DNA of 63,963 nucleotides from Coprococcus sp. (lineage in GTDB: Bacteria; Bacillota; Clostridia; Lachnospirales; Lachnospiraceae): contig JAEDGN010000006.1 in assembly GCA_016297495.1 (NCBI GenBank), forward strand, positions 1 to 63,963, given 5' to 3'. Below, in pieces: positions 1 to 9,412 of this stretch. Positions within the stretch are counted from its first letter, which is position 1, and each line of letters begins with the position of its first letter. Position numbers and translations under genes: made by a program. The notes under the pieces were generated by a model that was not told the origin of the DNA, searched no databases, and saw only the letters and a list, made by a program, of their open reading frames with translations.

Positions 1-794
1 CGGATGAAATGGAGGGGATACCCCATTACCTTGTGGATGTACTGGAACCGGATGAGCCCTTTAATGTTGTCGTTTTCCAGCAGATGGCCCGGGAAGCCAT
101 GGCACGTATCCGGCAGAAGGGGCATATTCCGATTATTGTGGGCGGTACAGGATTTTATATACAGGCTGTATTGAATGATATTGATTTTAAAGAGAATGAT
201 GATGATACGACTTTCCGCAGTGCTCTGGAGGATATGGCTGCAGCCGGCGGAGGAGACAGGTTATATGCTATGCTGCAGGAGGTGGATCCGGAGGCGGCAG
301 AAAAAATTCACTTCCATAATGTTAAAAAGGTTATCAGGGCCCTTGAATATTATCATCAGACGGGACAGAAGATCTCTGAACACAATGCGCAGGAATCCAT
401 GAAGCAATCCCCTTATAATTTTGCCTATTTTGTATTGAATCAGCCCAGAGAACTTTTATATGAGCGAATCGACCGGAGAGTGGATGAGATGCTGGATCAG
501 GGGCTTGTTGAGGAAGTCCGCGGGCTGCGAGACAGAGGCTATACAAGAGACCTTGTATCCATGCAGGGACTTGGATATAAAGAGATCCTGGCTTATCTGG
601 ACAAGGAGATGACCCTGGAAGAAGCAGTTTATATTCTGAAACGGGATACCAGACATTTTGCCAAAAGACAATTGACATGGTTCAAAAGAGAACGGGATGT
701 ATTATGGATCAATCAGTCACTTTATGCTTCCAGAGAGGATATACTTGCGGATATGATACATATCCTTCGTCAAAAAGGCATAATCCCGTCATGA
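1..794 (+). CDS. miaA: tRNA dimethylallyltransferase MiaA, 5' end outside the window
   Basis: Transfers a dimethylallyl group to A37 of tRNAs that read UNN codons, using dimethylallyl diphosphate. The reading frame is already open at base 3, so the P-loop and roughly the first 60 residues lie upstream of the window. What remains shows family features: GIPHYLVDVLEP near the start, the GGTGFYIQAVL block, KKVIRALE, and the late MQGLGYKE and TRHFAKRQLTWFKRE motifs. The C-terminal end looks complete. The next gene, a PLP enzyme, follows 58 bases later; this pair is common in Firmicutes. The ATG at base 9 is internal and should not be taken as the start. Confidence 0.95.
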   Translation, partial: DEMEGIPHYLVDVLEPDEPFNVVVFQQMAREAMARIRQKGHIPIIVGGTGFYIQAVLNDIDFKENDDDTTFRSALEDMAAAGGGDRLYAMLQEVDPEAAEKIHFHNVKKVIRALEYYHQTGQKISEHNAQESMKQSPYNFAYFVLNQPRELLYERIDRRVDEMLDQGLVEEVRGLRDRGYTRDLVSMQGLGYKEILAYLDKEMTLEEAVYILKRDTRHFAKRQLTWFKRERDVLWINQSLYASREDILADMIHILRQKGIIPS

Positions 795-814
795 TCTATC
801 ATATAATAAAAAGG

Positions 815-831
815 ACAGCAGTTACTGCTGT
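815..831 (+). other. short inverted repeat between miaA and the PLP enzyme gene
   Basis: ACAGCAG and CTGCTGT pair perfectly around a TTA loop just before the ribosome binding site of the next gene. There is no T-run, so it is not a standard terminator. It may be a weak hairpin affecting the message or may have no role. Confidence 0.35.
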
Positions 832-852
832 GTTATGTTAAAGGAGAAAATA

Positions 853-2160
853 ATGACATCAGATAAAATAAATAATGAGTTAAAACAGATATACAGTGAT
901 CTGCACCTGGATGAAGATGTATTTGATTTCTGCAGCCGGATCGAGGCATCACTGAAGGAACGCTTCGACGGAATTGATAAAGTCGCAGAATACAATCAAA
1001 TGAAGGTTTTGGGTGCCATGCAGAAGAACAGAGTCAGTGAGCACCATTTTGCGGCTTCGACAGGCTACGGCTATGATGACGACGGCAGGGATACGCTGGA
1101 GAAGGTTTATGCGGATATTTTTCATACGGAGGATGCACTGGTGCGTCCGCATATTACCTGCGGCACCCACGCTCTGACGATTGCCCTGGCAGGTAACCTC
1201 CGGCCGGGCGACGAACTGCTGTCACCGGTGGGAAAGCCATATGACACGCTGGAAGGTGTGATTGGAATCCGTCCTGAGGTGGGATCTCTGGCAGAATACG
1301 GCGTGACCTACCGCCAGGTGGAACTGCTGGAAGATGGCAGCTTTGACTATCCGAATATTGCAAAAGCTATTAATGAAAAAACGAAGCTGGTGACCATTCA
1401 ACGCTCCAAAGGATACCTCCCAAGACCTACATTTTCAGTAAAGCAGATTGGTGAACTGATCGCATTTATCAAAAAAATCAAGCCGGATGTCATCTGTATG
1501 GTTGATAATTGCTATGGCGAGTTTGTGGAGACAATTGAACCGTCGGATGTGGGAGCAGATATGTGTGTTGGCTCACTGATCAAGAATCCGGGCGGCGGAC
1601 TGGCTCCGAGCGGCGGATATATTGTGGGAAGAAAGGACTGCGTGGAGAGAGCCGCTTATCGCCTGACAGCACCGGGGCTTGGCAAGGAAGTGGGCGCCAA
1701 TCTTGGTGTGAACCGTTCTTTGTATCAAGGCCTTTTTCTTGCACCGCAGGTAACAGCAGGGGCTTTGAAATCCGCTGTTTTTGCGGCTAATATTTATGAA
1801 AAGCTGGGCTTTAAGGTTGTTCCTGACAGTCAGGAATCAAGGCATGATATTATCCAGGCTGTTGTACTTGGTTCTGCAGAAGGTGTGATTGCTTTTTGTA
1901 AAGGGATTCAGGCAGCGGCACCGGTGGACAGCTATGTAACACCGGAACCATGGGCCATGCCTGGTTATGACTGTGATGTTATCATGGCAGCAGGCGCCTT
2001 TATATCAGGATCATCCATTGAACTGAGTGCCGATGGGCCGATTAAGCCGCCTTATGCCGTTTATTTCCAGGGCGGTTTGACGTGGCATCATGGAAAATTC
2101 GGTATCATGATGTCACTGCAGAAAATGAAAGAGGCCGGCTGTATTGCCCGGTTATGTTAG
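853..2160 (+). CDS. methionine gamma-lyase family PLP protein (YnbB-like)
   Basis: A 435-residue PLP-dependent protein of the family labelled methionine gamma-lyase-like or aluminium resistance protein, whose real reaction is not settled. Family blocks are visible: HITCGTHAL near the cofactor phosphate site, MVDNCYGEFVE with the aspartate that would hold the pyridine ring, and SLIKNPGGGLAPSGGY, where the lysine is the expected Schiff-base residue. The ATG at 853 is chosen because AAAGGAG sits six bases before it; the upstream in-frame ATG at 835 would place that ribosome binding site inside the coding region. The gene follows miaA closely and could be cotranscribed with it. Confidence 0.85.
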   Translation: MTSDKINNELKQIYSDLHLDEDVFDFCSRIEASLKERFDGIDKVAEYNQMKVLGAMQKNRVSEHHFAASTGYGYDDDGRDTLEKVYADIFHTEDALVRPHITCGTHALTIALAGNLRPGDELLSPVGKPYDTLEGVIGIRPEVGSLAEYGVTYRQVELLEDGSFDYPNIAKAINEKTKLVTIQRSKGYLPRPTFSVKQIGELIAFIKKIKPDVICMVDNCYGEFVETIEPSDVGADMCVGSLIKNPGGGLAPSGGYIVGRKDCVERAAYRLTAPGLGKEVGANLGVNRSLYQGLFLAPQVTAGALKSAVFAANIYEKLGFKVVPDSQESRHDIIQAVVLGSAEGVIAFCKGIQAAAPVDSYVTPEPWAMPGYDCDVIMAAGAFISGSSIELSADGPIKPPYAVYFQGGLTWHHGKFGIMMSLQKMKEAGCIARLC

Positions 2161-2182
2161 TGTATACAGTCATCTGTTTTTA

Positions 2183-2191
2183 TGCTATAAT
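2183..2191 (+). promoter_or_regulatory. extended -10 promoter before radC
   Basis: TG-C-TATAAT is a perfect extended -10 element, placed about 50 bases before the radC start. No good -35 box is visible, which fits an extended -10 promoter. Confidence 0.5.
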
Positions 2192-2241
2192 ATTTGCACT
2201 GATGCTCCGACTGCCTGATTGATGATGAAGGGAGCAGCAGA

Positions 2242-2946
2242 ATGAGTGATGAGAGAAAACATCTGACAATGAAAGATCTGCCTGAAACAGAGCGGCCTTA
2301 TGAAAAATGCGAGAAGAGGGGTGCAGAAAGTCTGTCGGACGCAGAGCTTCTGGCAATTATTATTAAGTCAGGAACAAAAGGAGAGAAGGCCATGGATGTG
2401 GCCTGTGAACTGTTGAATATGGATCCGGTTCATCCGGGTCTGGAAGGGCTTCTCCATCTGGGAAAAGGTGATTTTCGCAAATTGCGGGGAATCGGCCGTG
2501 TCAAATCCATTCAGCTGATGGCTGTCTGTGAACTGGCAAGACGGCTGACCAGGACGGGATTTAAGAAAGGCTATGTATTCCGTACACCCCAGTCCATTGC
2601 TGATTATTACATGGCTTATATGAGCTGCCTGAAACAGGAGGAAGTTCATGTGATGATGCTGGATACAAAGCAGCGGATGATCAGTGAGTGTCTTCTTACG
2701 AAAGGAACGGTTAATGCCTCTCTGATTGTTCCAAGAGAAATATTTATCCATGCACTGCAGGAGAATGCTGTCGGTATTGTACTGGTACATAATCATCCGA
2801 GCGGGGATGATACACCGAGCAGAGAAGATCTGGCTGCAACAGAAAGGGTGCGGGCAGCCGGAGAGATTGTGGGCATACGATTGGTGGATCATATCATCAT
2901 TGGCGGCGGACATTATACCAGTCTGTGCAGTAACTGGCACCTTTGA
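2242..2946 (+). CDS. radC: RadC family JAB-domain protein
   Basis: A 234-residue UPF0758/RadC protein. The N-terminal half carries a helix-hairpin-helix-like segment (LRGIGRVKSIQL near residues 83-94). The C-terminal half is a JAB/MPN metalloprotease-like domain with the metal-site signature HNHPSGDDTPSREDL near residues 175-189. The cellular role of RadC is still unclear despite its name. GGGAG precedes the ATG at good spacing. It sits directly before mreB, a placement frequent in Firmicutes, and the last bases of radC carry no separate promoter for mreB. Confidence 0.92.
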   Translation: MSDERKHLTMKDLPETERPYEKCEKRGAESLSDAELLAIIIKSGTKGEKAMDVACELLNMDPVHPGLEGLLHLGKGDFRKLRGIGRVKSIQLMAVCELARRLTRTGFKKGYVFRTPQSIADYYMAYMSCLKQEEVHVMMLDTKQRMISECLLTKGTVNASLIVPREIFIHALQENAVGIVLVHNHPSGDDTPSREDLAATERVRAAGEIVGIRLVDHIIIGGGHYTSLCSNWHL

Positions 2947-2966
2947 CGATGAAAGGGGATATACCA

Positions 2967-3992
2967 TTGGCAGGAAAAAAATACGGCCTCGACCTTGGAA
3001 CGATGAACATCAGAATCTTTCAGGGCGGACAGGGTCTTGTTATTTTTGAAAAGAACATGATTGCAATCCAGCGGAAGAAGGAAGTGGCTGCAGTGGGTAA
3101 TGATGCATTTGAGATGTATGAGCGCACACCTGCTTCTATTGTTATTTCCAATCCGGTCAGAGATGGCGTCATTGCTGATATTAACAATATGAACAAAGTG
3201 ACGGAATCGCTGCTGAAAAAATGTAACTGTTCTTCGGGATTCATACGGAATAACAGTTTCTTACTGGCCGTACCGTCGGATATTACAGAAGTGGAGAAAA
3301 GGGCCTATTTTGATCTGATTGCACATTCTGTTTTTAATACACATAATATTTTTGTAGTAGAAAAGCCGCTGGCTGCAGCTCTCGGTGAAAATATCCCTAT
3401 TAACGGCCCGGGAGGAGCCATGATTGTTGATATGGGTGCAGGAACAACAGAGATTACCGTTATTACCATGGGCGGTATAGTTGTAAGTAAGCTTCTGAAG
3501 ATGGGCGGTAATACAATTAATGATAATATCTGTCAGCTGGTGAAGCAGAGGCATCATCTGGCGATAGGAAATAAAACAGCAGAGTATCTGAAACTGGAGC
3601 TTGGACATGCCATCCCCGGTCAGGGGCTTACAAGACAGGCCTATGGCAGGGATGTTGTCAGTGGACTGCCATCTCATGCAGATATATCGGATCATCTTGT
3701 TTTTGATGCCATGAAAAACTATCTGTTTCTGGTAGTCAATACAATCCGGAATATGATGGAGAAGATCCCTCCTGAGCTTGCAGCAGATATCCTTGAAAGA
3801 GGAATTTATTTTACGGGTGGTACGACACTTATTCCTGATCTTGACAGGCTCTTTGCCGCATCTTTGCATGTTAAAGTTATGTTTTCAGGTAAGCCTCTTG
3901 AAAGTACAGCAAAGGGACTGGGCATTATTATGGACCATATGTCCGATTATAAAAACATGACTTTCTCTTTAAGAGATACAGCTTTTGAATAG
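2967..3992 (+). CDS. mreB: rod shape-determining protein MreB
   Basis: An actin-like ATPase that forms membrane-bound filaments and guides sidewall peptidoglycan synthesis. Actin-fold motifs are present: phosphate-1 loop YGLDLGTMNI at the start, phosphate-2 loop IVDMGAGTTEITV, and the adenosine motif FTGGTTLIPDLD near the end; the PPELAADILERGI stretch is typical of MreB. The TTG at 2967 is preferred: AAAGGGG lies seven bases before it and it places LAGKKYGLDLG at the N-terminus as in relatives. An ATG at 2949 is possible but lacks a ribosome binding site. It heads the mreBCD cluster. The GGG of the adenosine motif is reduced to GGT here. Confidence 0.92.
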   Translation: MAGKKYGLDLGTMNIRIFQGGQGLVIFEKNMIAIQRKKEVAAVGNDAFEMYERTPASIVISNPVRDGVIADINNMNKVTESLLKKCNCSSGFIRNNSFLLAVPSDITEVEKRAYFDLIAHSVFNTHNIFVVEKPLAAALGENIPINGPGGAMIVDMGAGTTEITVITMGGIVVSKLLKMGGNTINDNICQLVKQRHHLAIGNKTAEYLKLELGHAIPGQGLTRQAYGRDVVSGLPSHADISDHLVFDAMKNYLFLVVNTIRNMMEKIPPELAADILERGIYFTGGTTLIPDLDRLFAASLHVKVMFSGKPLESTAKGLGIIMDHMSDYKNMTFSLRDTAFE

Positions 3993-4002
3993 AGGAATGA
4001 AT

Positions 4003-4944
4003 ATGAAAAACAACAGAAAAAATCGAATAAAGCCTAAATATATACTGGTGCTTCTGGTGCTTTTGTGCGTCATCAGTATGGGATTGAGTTTTATTAAAGG
4101 CGGATCTGTTCCGGCTGCAGGGATGGTTGTCAGTTCATTTATGGCTCCGATGCAGGAAGGAATTAATAGTATTGGCAGTTTTACTTCAGATCTTGCCGAG
4201 AAAAAACATGATGCCAATACCATGGAAGCGGAGAATGAGGCACTGCGTAATGAGGTGGATAATCTTAAATCAAAACTGACAGCCATGGAGAATAATTTAT
4301 CAGATTATGAGGATTTACTGGAGCTTTTATCTCTTTCAGAGAAATATCCCACCTATGAGACAACAGGAGCCAGAATCATTGCCAAAGATCCCGGCAACTG
4401 GTACAGCAATTTTACGATTAATAAAGGCAGCGCCGATGGAATCAGGAAGGATATGAATGTCATTGCCGGAAACGGACTGGTAGGTATTGTGACTCAGGTA
4501 AACGTGAACTCATCTGTTGTCAGAAGTATTATTGATGATACAAGCAATGTCAGTGGAATGATAAGTAAAAACCGTGATATTTGTATTGTTAACGGTGATC
4601 TGACTCTTATTGACAGCGGTCTTCTGAATGTAGAGCTGATCTCAAAGGACTCAACGGTAGTAGATGGTGATGAGGTGGTGACATCTTATATCAGTGATAA
4701 ATATCTTCCGGGGTTATTAATCGGATATATCAGTGATGTGACTATGGATGATTCGGAACTGACCTGCAACGCAAAACTGACACCGGTCGCTGATTTTCAG
4801 CATTTGTCCAATGTTCTTGTTATCATGGAGCTGAAGGAAGATATGGAGCTGTCTGTTGATGAAACGGACAGCTCATCAGCTGCCGGGACAGATACTGAAA
4901 CAGAGACGGATACGGAAACTGAAGGCGGCAGTCAGGAAGAATAG
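4003..4944 (+). CDS. mreC: rod shape-determining protein MreC
   Basis: Links cytoplasmic MreB to the extracellular PBP2/RodA machinery. The 313-residue protein has a basic N-terminus, one membrane segment (YILVLLVLLCVISMGLSF), a coiled coil (about residues 65-105, with EAENEALRNEVDNLKSKL), then the beta-rich periplasmic-type domain. The acidic Thr/Glu-rich tail is low complexity. The ATG at 4003 follows AGAGGA by six bases; the upstream TTG at 3985 and ATG at 3997 are too close to that site. It starts ten bases after the mreB stop. Confidence 0.93.
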   Translation: MKNNRKNRIKPKYILVLLVLLCVISMGLSFIKGGSVPAAGMVVSSFMAPMQEGINSIGSFTSDLAEKKHDANTMEAENEALRNEVDNLKSKLTAMENNLSDYEDLLELLSLSEKYPTYETTGARIIAKDPGNWYSNFTINKGSADGIRKDMNVIAGNGLVGIVTQVNVNSSVVRSIIDDTSNVSGMISKNRDICIVNGDLTLIDSGLLNVELISKDSTVVDGDEVVTSYISDKYLPGLLIGYISDVTMDDSELTCNAKLTPVADFQHLSNVLVIMELKEDMELSVDETDSSSAAGTDTETETDTETEGGSQEE

Positions 4945-4955
4945 GAGGCAGAAGA

Positions 4956-5468
4956 GTGAAAAAGGTACTTACCTATGGCGCGTTGATTCTTGTTTTTTTT
5001 CTGCTGCAATGTTCTTTTTTCAGTCATCTGAGACTGGCAGATGTTGTGCCTAATCTCCTGATAATTCTGACAGCTTCCATTGCCATTATCAATGGCAGTC
5101 TGGAAGGATGTCTGGCAGGCTTCTTTTCCGGACTGCTTCTGGATCTGGTATTTGGTCCATATATCGGTATGTATGCTCTTGGATATCTGATATGCGGATA
5201 TCTGACTGGCATCGGCAATCGTGTTTTTTATAAAGAGGACATTACATTTCCTATCCTGATGATTGCGGCAGCAGATCTTCTTTATGGTTTTTATATGTAT
5301 ATTTTTGGATTTATGATTCGAGGGCGGCTGAATATTCTGTTTTATATTCGCAGAATTATTTTGCCGGAAGTTGTTTATACGGTCATCATAGCTATTTTCC
5401 TGTACCGGTTGATACTGATGATTTCCGAACACCAGCAGAAAAAAGGAAGTGAGAACTTAATTGCTTAA
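4956..5468 (+). CDS. mreD: rod shape-determining protein MreD
   Basis: A 170-residue integral membrane protein of the elongation complex, with about five hydrophobic segments and few charged residues. The GTG start is supported by TAGGAGG eight bases upstream. Position between mreC and a class B PBP gene, and size, match MreD. The stop overlaps the next start by eight bases, which suggests translational coupling to PBP2. Confidence 0.9.
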   Translation: MKKVLTYGALILVFFLLQCSFFSHLRLADVVPNLLIILTASIAIINGSLEGCLAGFFSGLLLDLVFGPYIGMYALGYLICGYLTGIGNRVFYKEDITFPILMIAAADLLYGFYMYIFGFMIRGRLNILFYIRRIILPEVVYTVIIAIFLYRLILMISEHQQKKGSENLIA

Positions 5469-8256
5469 AAACTGGCTTGAGGATTTCCTTAATTTGTTAA
5501 AATCAAGAATTTTTATTTTTGGTGTTGTCGTGACCTTCATGATTGCTGCGCTTGTTTACAGACTGTTTGAACTGCAGATTGTCAATGGTGAAGATTACCT
5601 GAATAAATTTACTTATCGTATACAGAAGGATACCGAGATACAGAGTCCCCGTGGGACAATTTATGACTGTAACGGTACGCCTCTGGCTTATAATGAGCTT
5701 TCCTATTCTGTCATCATTGAGGATAGTACACTGCTGACAGATAATCAGACAAAAAATACCATGATTGCCGAATTGATCAATTTTATCGAATCAACAGGCA
5801 ATGAACTGATCTACGATATTCCCATCAAGGCTGATGACAGCGGCAAACCGATCTTTACTGCAGGTGAAAATACTGTTCTCAGGTTTAAGAAGGATGTCTA
5901 CAGCTCTGAAAAGCTGACGGATGCTCAGATTAATGCAACGGCAGAAGAGGTTTACCAGTATATGCGAAGCAGACGTCTGTTTAATCTGGATGAATCCTAC
6001 AGTATGGAGGAGGCACTGAAAATTCTCTCTGTTCGTTTTGATTTATATATGAAACGCTATGAGAAATATTTATCTGTCACTGTGGCCACGGGTGTTAATG
6101 ATAAACTGGTGGCTGCCATCAAGGAAAATACAGATATTCTTCCGGGTGTTACCATTCAGCAGGACTATACGCGCGTTTATGCAGACAGCAAGTATTTTTC
6201 CAATATAACGGGATATATCGGTTCTATTTCAGAAGAGGAGCTGGCTGAATATCAGAAGGAAGGCAATGACAGCTATTCTCAGAATGATCAGATTGGCAAG
6301 ACCGGTGTAGAATCATATTTTGAATCAACACTGAAGGGAACAAAAGGGTCTCAGAAGCTTTATGTTAACAGTCTGGGAGGCGTTCTGGAAGTGGCCGAGA
6401 GAGTGGAGCCGGAAGCAGGAAACAATGTCTGGCTGTCTATCGATGCTGATCTTCAAAAAGCGGCCTATGATATGCTGGAGGAGAGAATAGCAGGTATTTT
6501 GCTGGCCTATATGACTGATGGACCGACATCCTCCGGTAATGATGAGGTAATGATTCCAATCAAAGATTTTTATTATGCACTTATAGATAATAATGTGATC
6601 AATCTTTCAGATTTAAGTGCTGAAGATGCCACAGATGAGGAGAAAAGCTTCTGGAAGAAATATCAGGATTATGAGACATCGATTATAGACTCTATGAAAG
6701 CGAAGATGGGAACACCTCTCAAAGAACTGGATGACGAGTTTAAGAGTTACCTCAAAATGGCCTGTTCAATGCTTCAGGACGACGGTATTCTGAATACCGG
6801 TATGTTGGATGACAATGATCAGACCATGTCAAAGTGGCGTAATGGGGAGATTAGTTTTAGCAATCTGATCGAGTATGCTGTTACCATGGATATTATCAAT
6901 ATCAGTACTCTTGAATTATCCAGTGAATATCTGGATACAGATGAGATTTATGCAGCTCTGGTTGATTATATTTCCGAAAATCTGCCTCTGTATGAAGGTT
7001 TTGAAAAAAAGGCCTACTATTATATGCTTGAAAATGACTATATCAGCGGCAGGGATATCTGTCTGCTGTTATATGCCCAGAGTGTGCTGGAAATGGATAA
7101 TGACTATGAAGCATTGAAATCAGGTGCAATGTCAGCCTATGGTTTTATGTACAAGAAAATCTATAATCTGGAAATCACGCCGGATATGCTGGCACTTCCT
7201 CCGTGTTCAGGATCATTTGTGGTAACAGATGTAAATACGGGACAAGTGAAAGCACTGGTTTCCTATCCAGGGTATGATGCGAATCAGATCAATAATGTCT
7301 CATATTTTTCATCACTGATCAATAATGGTTCGTCACCTTTTTATAACCGTGCGACCCAGCAGACTATTGCACCGGGATCTACTTTCAAGCCGATTGTGGC
7401 CATTGCCGGACTTGAGGAAGGTGTTATTGATGAAGATACGCTGATCACGGATCATGTGGAATACACAAAGGTGGAACCTCATGCCAATTGCTGGTATTCA
7501 GCCGGTCACGGAACCATCAATGTAGAAAATGCCATCAGAGACTCCTGCAACTATTTCTTCTATGAAGTCGGTTATAGACTGGGATCAGAGAATAATACAA
7601 AATCTTTGAGTGACACCCGTGGATTGGAGATTTTGAAAAAATATGTTTCAATGTTTGGTCTGGATTCGGTGACAGGTATTGAACTTCCGGAAACGAAACC
7701 GACGGTTTCTGATGAGAGTATTGTTCGTTCCGCTATCGGGCAGGGAACCAATAATTATACTGCCGCGCAGATTAATCGATATGTGACGGCCATTGCCAAT
7801 TCAGGCAGTCTTTATGAACTGACTCTTTTGGACAAGATTACAGATGCTGAAGGAAATCTTGTTGAAGAAAATGAACCGGTACTTACCAAAACAATTGATA
7901 TTTCACAGGATGTCTGGGATATTGTACACAGAGGCATGTATAAAGTATGTAATGAATCTTCCTACCGCACAAAGATGGGACGACTGGGTGTGACACTGGC
8001 CGGTAAATCCGGTACAGCCCAGGAGTCGGAGCTGTTACCGAATCATGGCCTTTTTATGGGGTATGCACCTTATGAAAATCCTGAAATTTCGGCTGTGCTG
8101 ATTATCCCAAATGGTCATGGTTCATCCAAGGTTCTTGATCTTTATGCGGACCTGATGTGCTATTATTTTAATGTACCGATGAAGAATCAGCCGGAAATGA
8201 CTGAATCGTCAGGAAGAACAGCAAATATACCTGATAATGATATCCAGGCCGATTAA
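5461..8256 (+). CDS. mrdA: penicillin-binding protein 2, elongasome transpeptidase
   Basis: Class B PBP that crosslinks peptidoglycan together with RodA. One N-terminal membrane segment (about residues 17-37) is followed by the dimerisation domain with SPRGTIYDCNGTPLAY and the Y-F-S-N-I-TGYIG region, then the transpeptidase domain. Active-site motifs are complete: S640-TFK, S695-CN and K849-SG. At 931 residues it is much longer than the usual 600-700; the excess is an insertion of roughly 250-300 residues (about residues 345-580) between LSIDADLQKAAYDML and the catalytic domain. The TTG start follows AAGGAAG by 11 bases and overlaps the mreD stop. Confidence 0.93.
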   Translation: MLKNWLEDFLNLLKSRIFIFGVVVTFMIAALVYRLFELQIVNGEDYLNKFTYRIQKDTEIQSPRGTIYDCNGTPLAYNELSYSVIIEDSTLLTDNQTKNTMIAELINFIESTGNELIYDIPIKADDSGKPIFTAGENTVLRFKKDVYSSEKLTDAQINATAEEVYQYMRSRRLFNLDESYSMEEALKILSVRFDLYMKRYEKYLSVTVATGVNDKLVAAIKENTDILPGVTIQQDYTRVYADSKYFSNITGYIGSISEEELAEYQKEGNDSYSQNDQIGKTGVESYFESTLKGTKGSQKLYVNSLGGVLEVAERVEPEAGNNVWLSIDADLQKAAYDMLEERIAGILLAYMTDGPTSSGNDEVMIPIKDFYYALIDNNVINLSDLSAEDATDEEKSFWKKYQDYETSIIDSMKAKMGTPLKELDDEFKSYLKMACSMLQDDGILNTGMLDDNDQTMSKWRNGEISFSNLIEYAVTMDIINISTLELSSEYLDTDEIYAALVDYISENLPLYEGFEKKAYYYMLENDYISGRDICLLLYAQSVLEMDNDYEALKSGAMSAYGFMYKKIYNLEITPDMLALPPCSGSFVVTDVNTGQVKALVSYPGYDANQINNVSYFSSLINNGSSPFYNRATQQTIAPGSTFKPIVAIAGLEEGVIDEDTLITDHVEYTKVEPHANCWYSAGHGTINVENAIRDSCNYFFYEVGYRLGSENNTKSLSDTRGLEILKKYVSMFGLDSVTGIELPETKPTVSDESIVRSAIGQGTNNYTAAQINRYVTAIANSGSLYELTLLDKITDAEGNLVEENEPVLTKTIDISQDVWDIVHRGMYKVCNESSYRTKMGRLGVTLAGKSGTAQESELLPNHGLFMGYAPYENPEISAVLIIPNGHGSSKVLDLYADLMCYYFNVPMKNQPEMTESSGRTANIPDNDIQAD

Positions 8257-8320
8257 TATACTGAAGACTAAATGTAATCATTCTTAAATAAGCATCATGT
8301 GGTTTTCAGGAGGTATGAAT

Positions 8321-9112
8321 ATGGGAGAGGTATTTGTTATCACGTCTGGTAAAGGCGGTGTTGGAAAAACAACATCGACGGCCAATATCGGAGCAGGACT
8401 GGCAGCATTCAATAAAAAAGTGGTATTAATCGATACGGATATCGGACTGCGTAATCTGGATGTCGTGATGGGACTGGAGAACCGGATTATTTATCATCTG
8501 GTCGATATTATTGAGGGAGGATGCAGAATCAAACAGGCACTAATTCGCGATAAGCGTTATCCGAATCTTTTTCTGCTTCCTTCGGCTCAGACGAGAGACA
8601 AGACCAGTGTTTCGCCGGAACAGATGAAAAAGCTCATTGAACAGCTGAGAGATGATTATGATTATATTCTGATTGATTGTCCGGCAGGAATAGAAAGAGG
8701 CTTTTACAATGCGATTGCAGGTGCTGACAGAGCATTGATTGTTACGACACCGGAAGTATCTGCTATTCGTGATGCGGATCGTATTACGGGACTTCTGGAA
8801 GCTTCCCATATACAGAATATGAATCTTATTATCAACCGGATCCGATATGATATGGTAAGACGCGGTGAAATGATGAGCATAGAAGATATTGTTGATATCC
8901 TGTCACTGGATTTAATCGGTGTGATTCCTGATGACGAGAATGTTGTTATTGCCACGAATCAGGGAGATACACTGACCGGTTTACGGACACCGGCCGGGAA
9001 GGCCTATGAAAACATATGTAAACGCATAATGGGAGAAGAAGTACCGCTGTCCTGTTATCCATACAGGCGCAGTTTCTTTTTCCGTGTTGCGGATTATCTG
9101 ACGCGCAGATAG
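8321..9112 (+). CDS. minD: septum site-determining protein MinD
   Basis: Membrane-cycling ATPase that, with MinC and MinE, keeps the Z ring at mid-cell. The deviant Walker A motif SGKGGVGKTT is at residues 9-18, Walker B is LIDCPAGIE, and the C-terminus ends in a short amphipathic basic helix (about the last 14 residues) that would bind membrane. The ATG at 8321 sits six bases after AGGAGGT, so the upstream ATGs at 8297 and 8315 are rejected. minE follows directly. No minC is seen before minD in this window, so it must lie elsewhere or be absent. Confidence 0.96.
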   Translation: MGEVFVITSGKGGVGKTTSTANIGAGLAAFNKKVVLIDTDIGLRNLDVVMGLENRIIYHLVDIIEGGCRIKQALIRDKRYPNLFLLPSAQTRDKTSVSPEQMKKLIEQLRDDYDYILIDCPAGIERGFYNAIAGADRALIVTTPEVSAIRDADRITGLLEASHIQNMNLIINRIRYDMVRRGEMMSIEDIVDILSLDLIGVIPDDENVVIATNQGDTLTGLRTPAGKAYENICKRIMGEEVPLSCYPYRRSFFFRVADYLTRR

Positions 9113-9124
9113 GGAGGAATCAGC

Positions 9125-9412
9125 ATGCGTTTTCCGTTTTCATTTAAAAAGAAAATTTCCGGCAAGGTTGCCAGCCGACGTCTGAAACAGCTGCTTATGT
9201 CAGACCGCATCCATTGTCCGGCAGATCTTACGGACAGTATTTATACGGACATGGTGGCAGTACTGAGTAAATACGTTGAAATTGATACGCAGAATATTGA
9301 TATCAAAATTACACAAAAGGAGAATCAGAATCGGTCCATGGTGCCGCTTCTGACTGTTTATGCGCCTTTTAAGGAAATAAACCGACATTCGGTATATATA
9401 GGAGAAAAATGA
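9125..9412 (+). CDS. minE: cell division topological specificity factor MinE
   Basis: A 95-residue partner of MinD that stimulates its ATPase and removes it from the membrane. Size, the basic amphipathic N-terminus (FPFSFKKK), the central ASRRLKQLL helix and the TDMVAVLSKYVEID segment fit the family. GGGAGG precedes the ATG. The stop overlaps the rodA start as ATGA, so translation of the two is probably coupled. Confidence 0.93.
   Translation: MRFPFSFKKKISGKVASRRLKQLLMSDRIHCPADLTDSIYTDMVAVLSKYVEIDTQNIDIKITQKENQNRSMVPLLTVYAPFKEINRHSVYIGEK

Noticed and set aside
3261..3869. Open frame of 202 codons on the minus strand inside mreB
   Set aside because: It is a shadow of a clear gene, has a cysteine- and histidine-rich composition unlike real proteins, and lacks a ribosome binding site.
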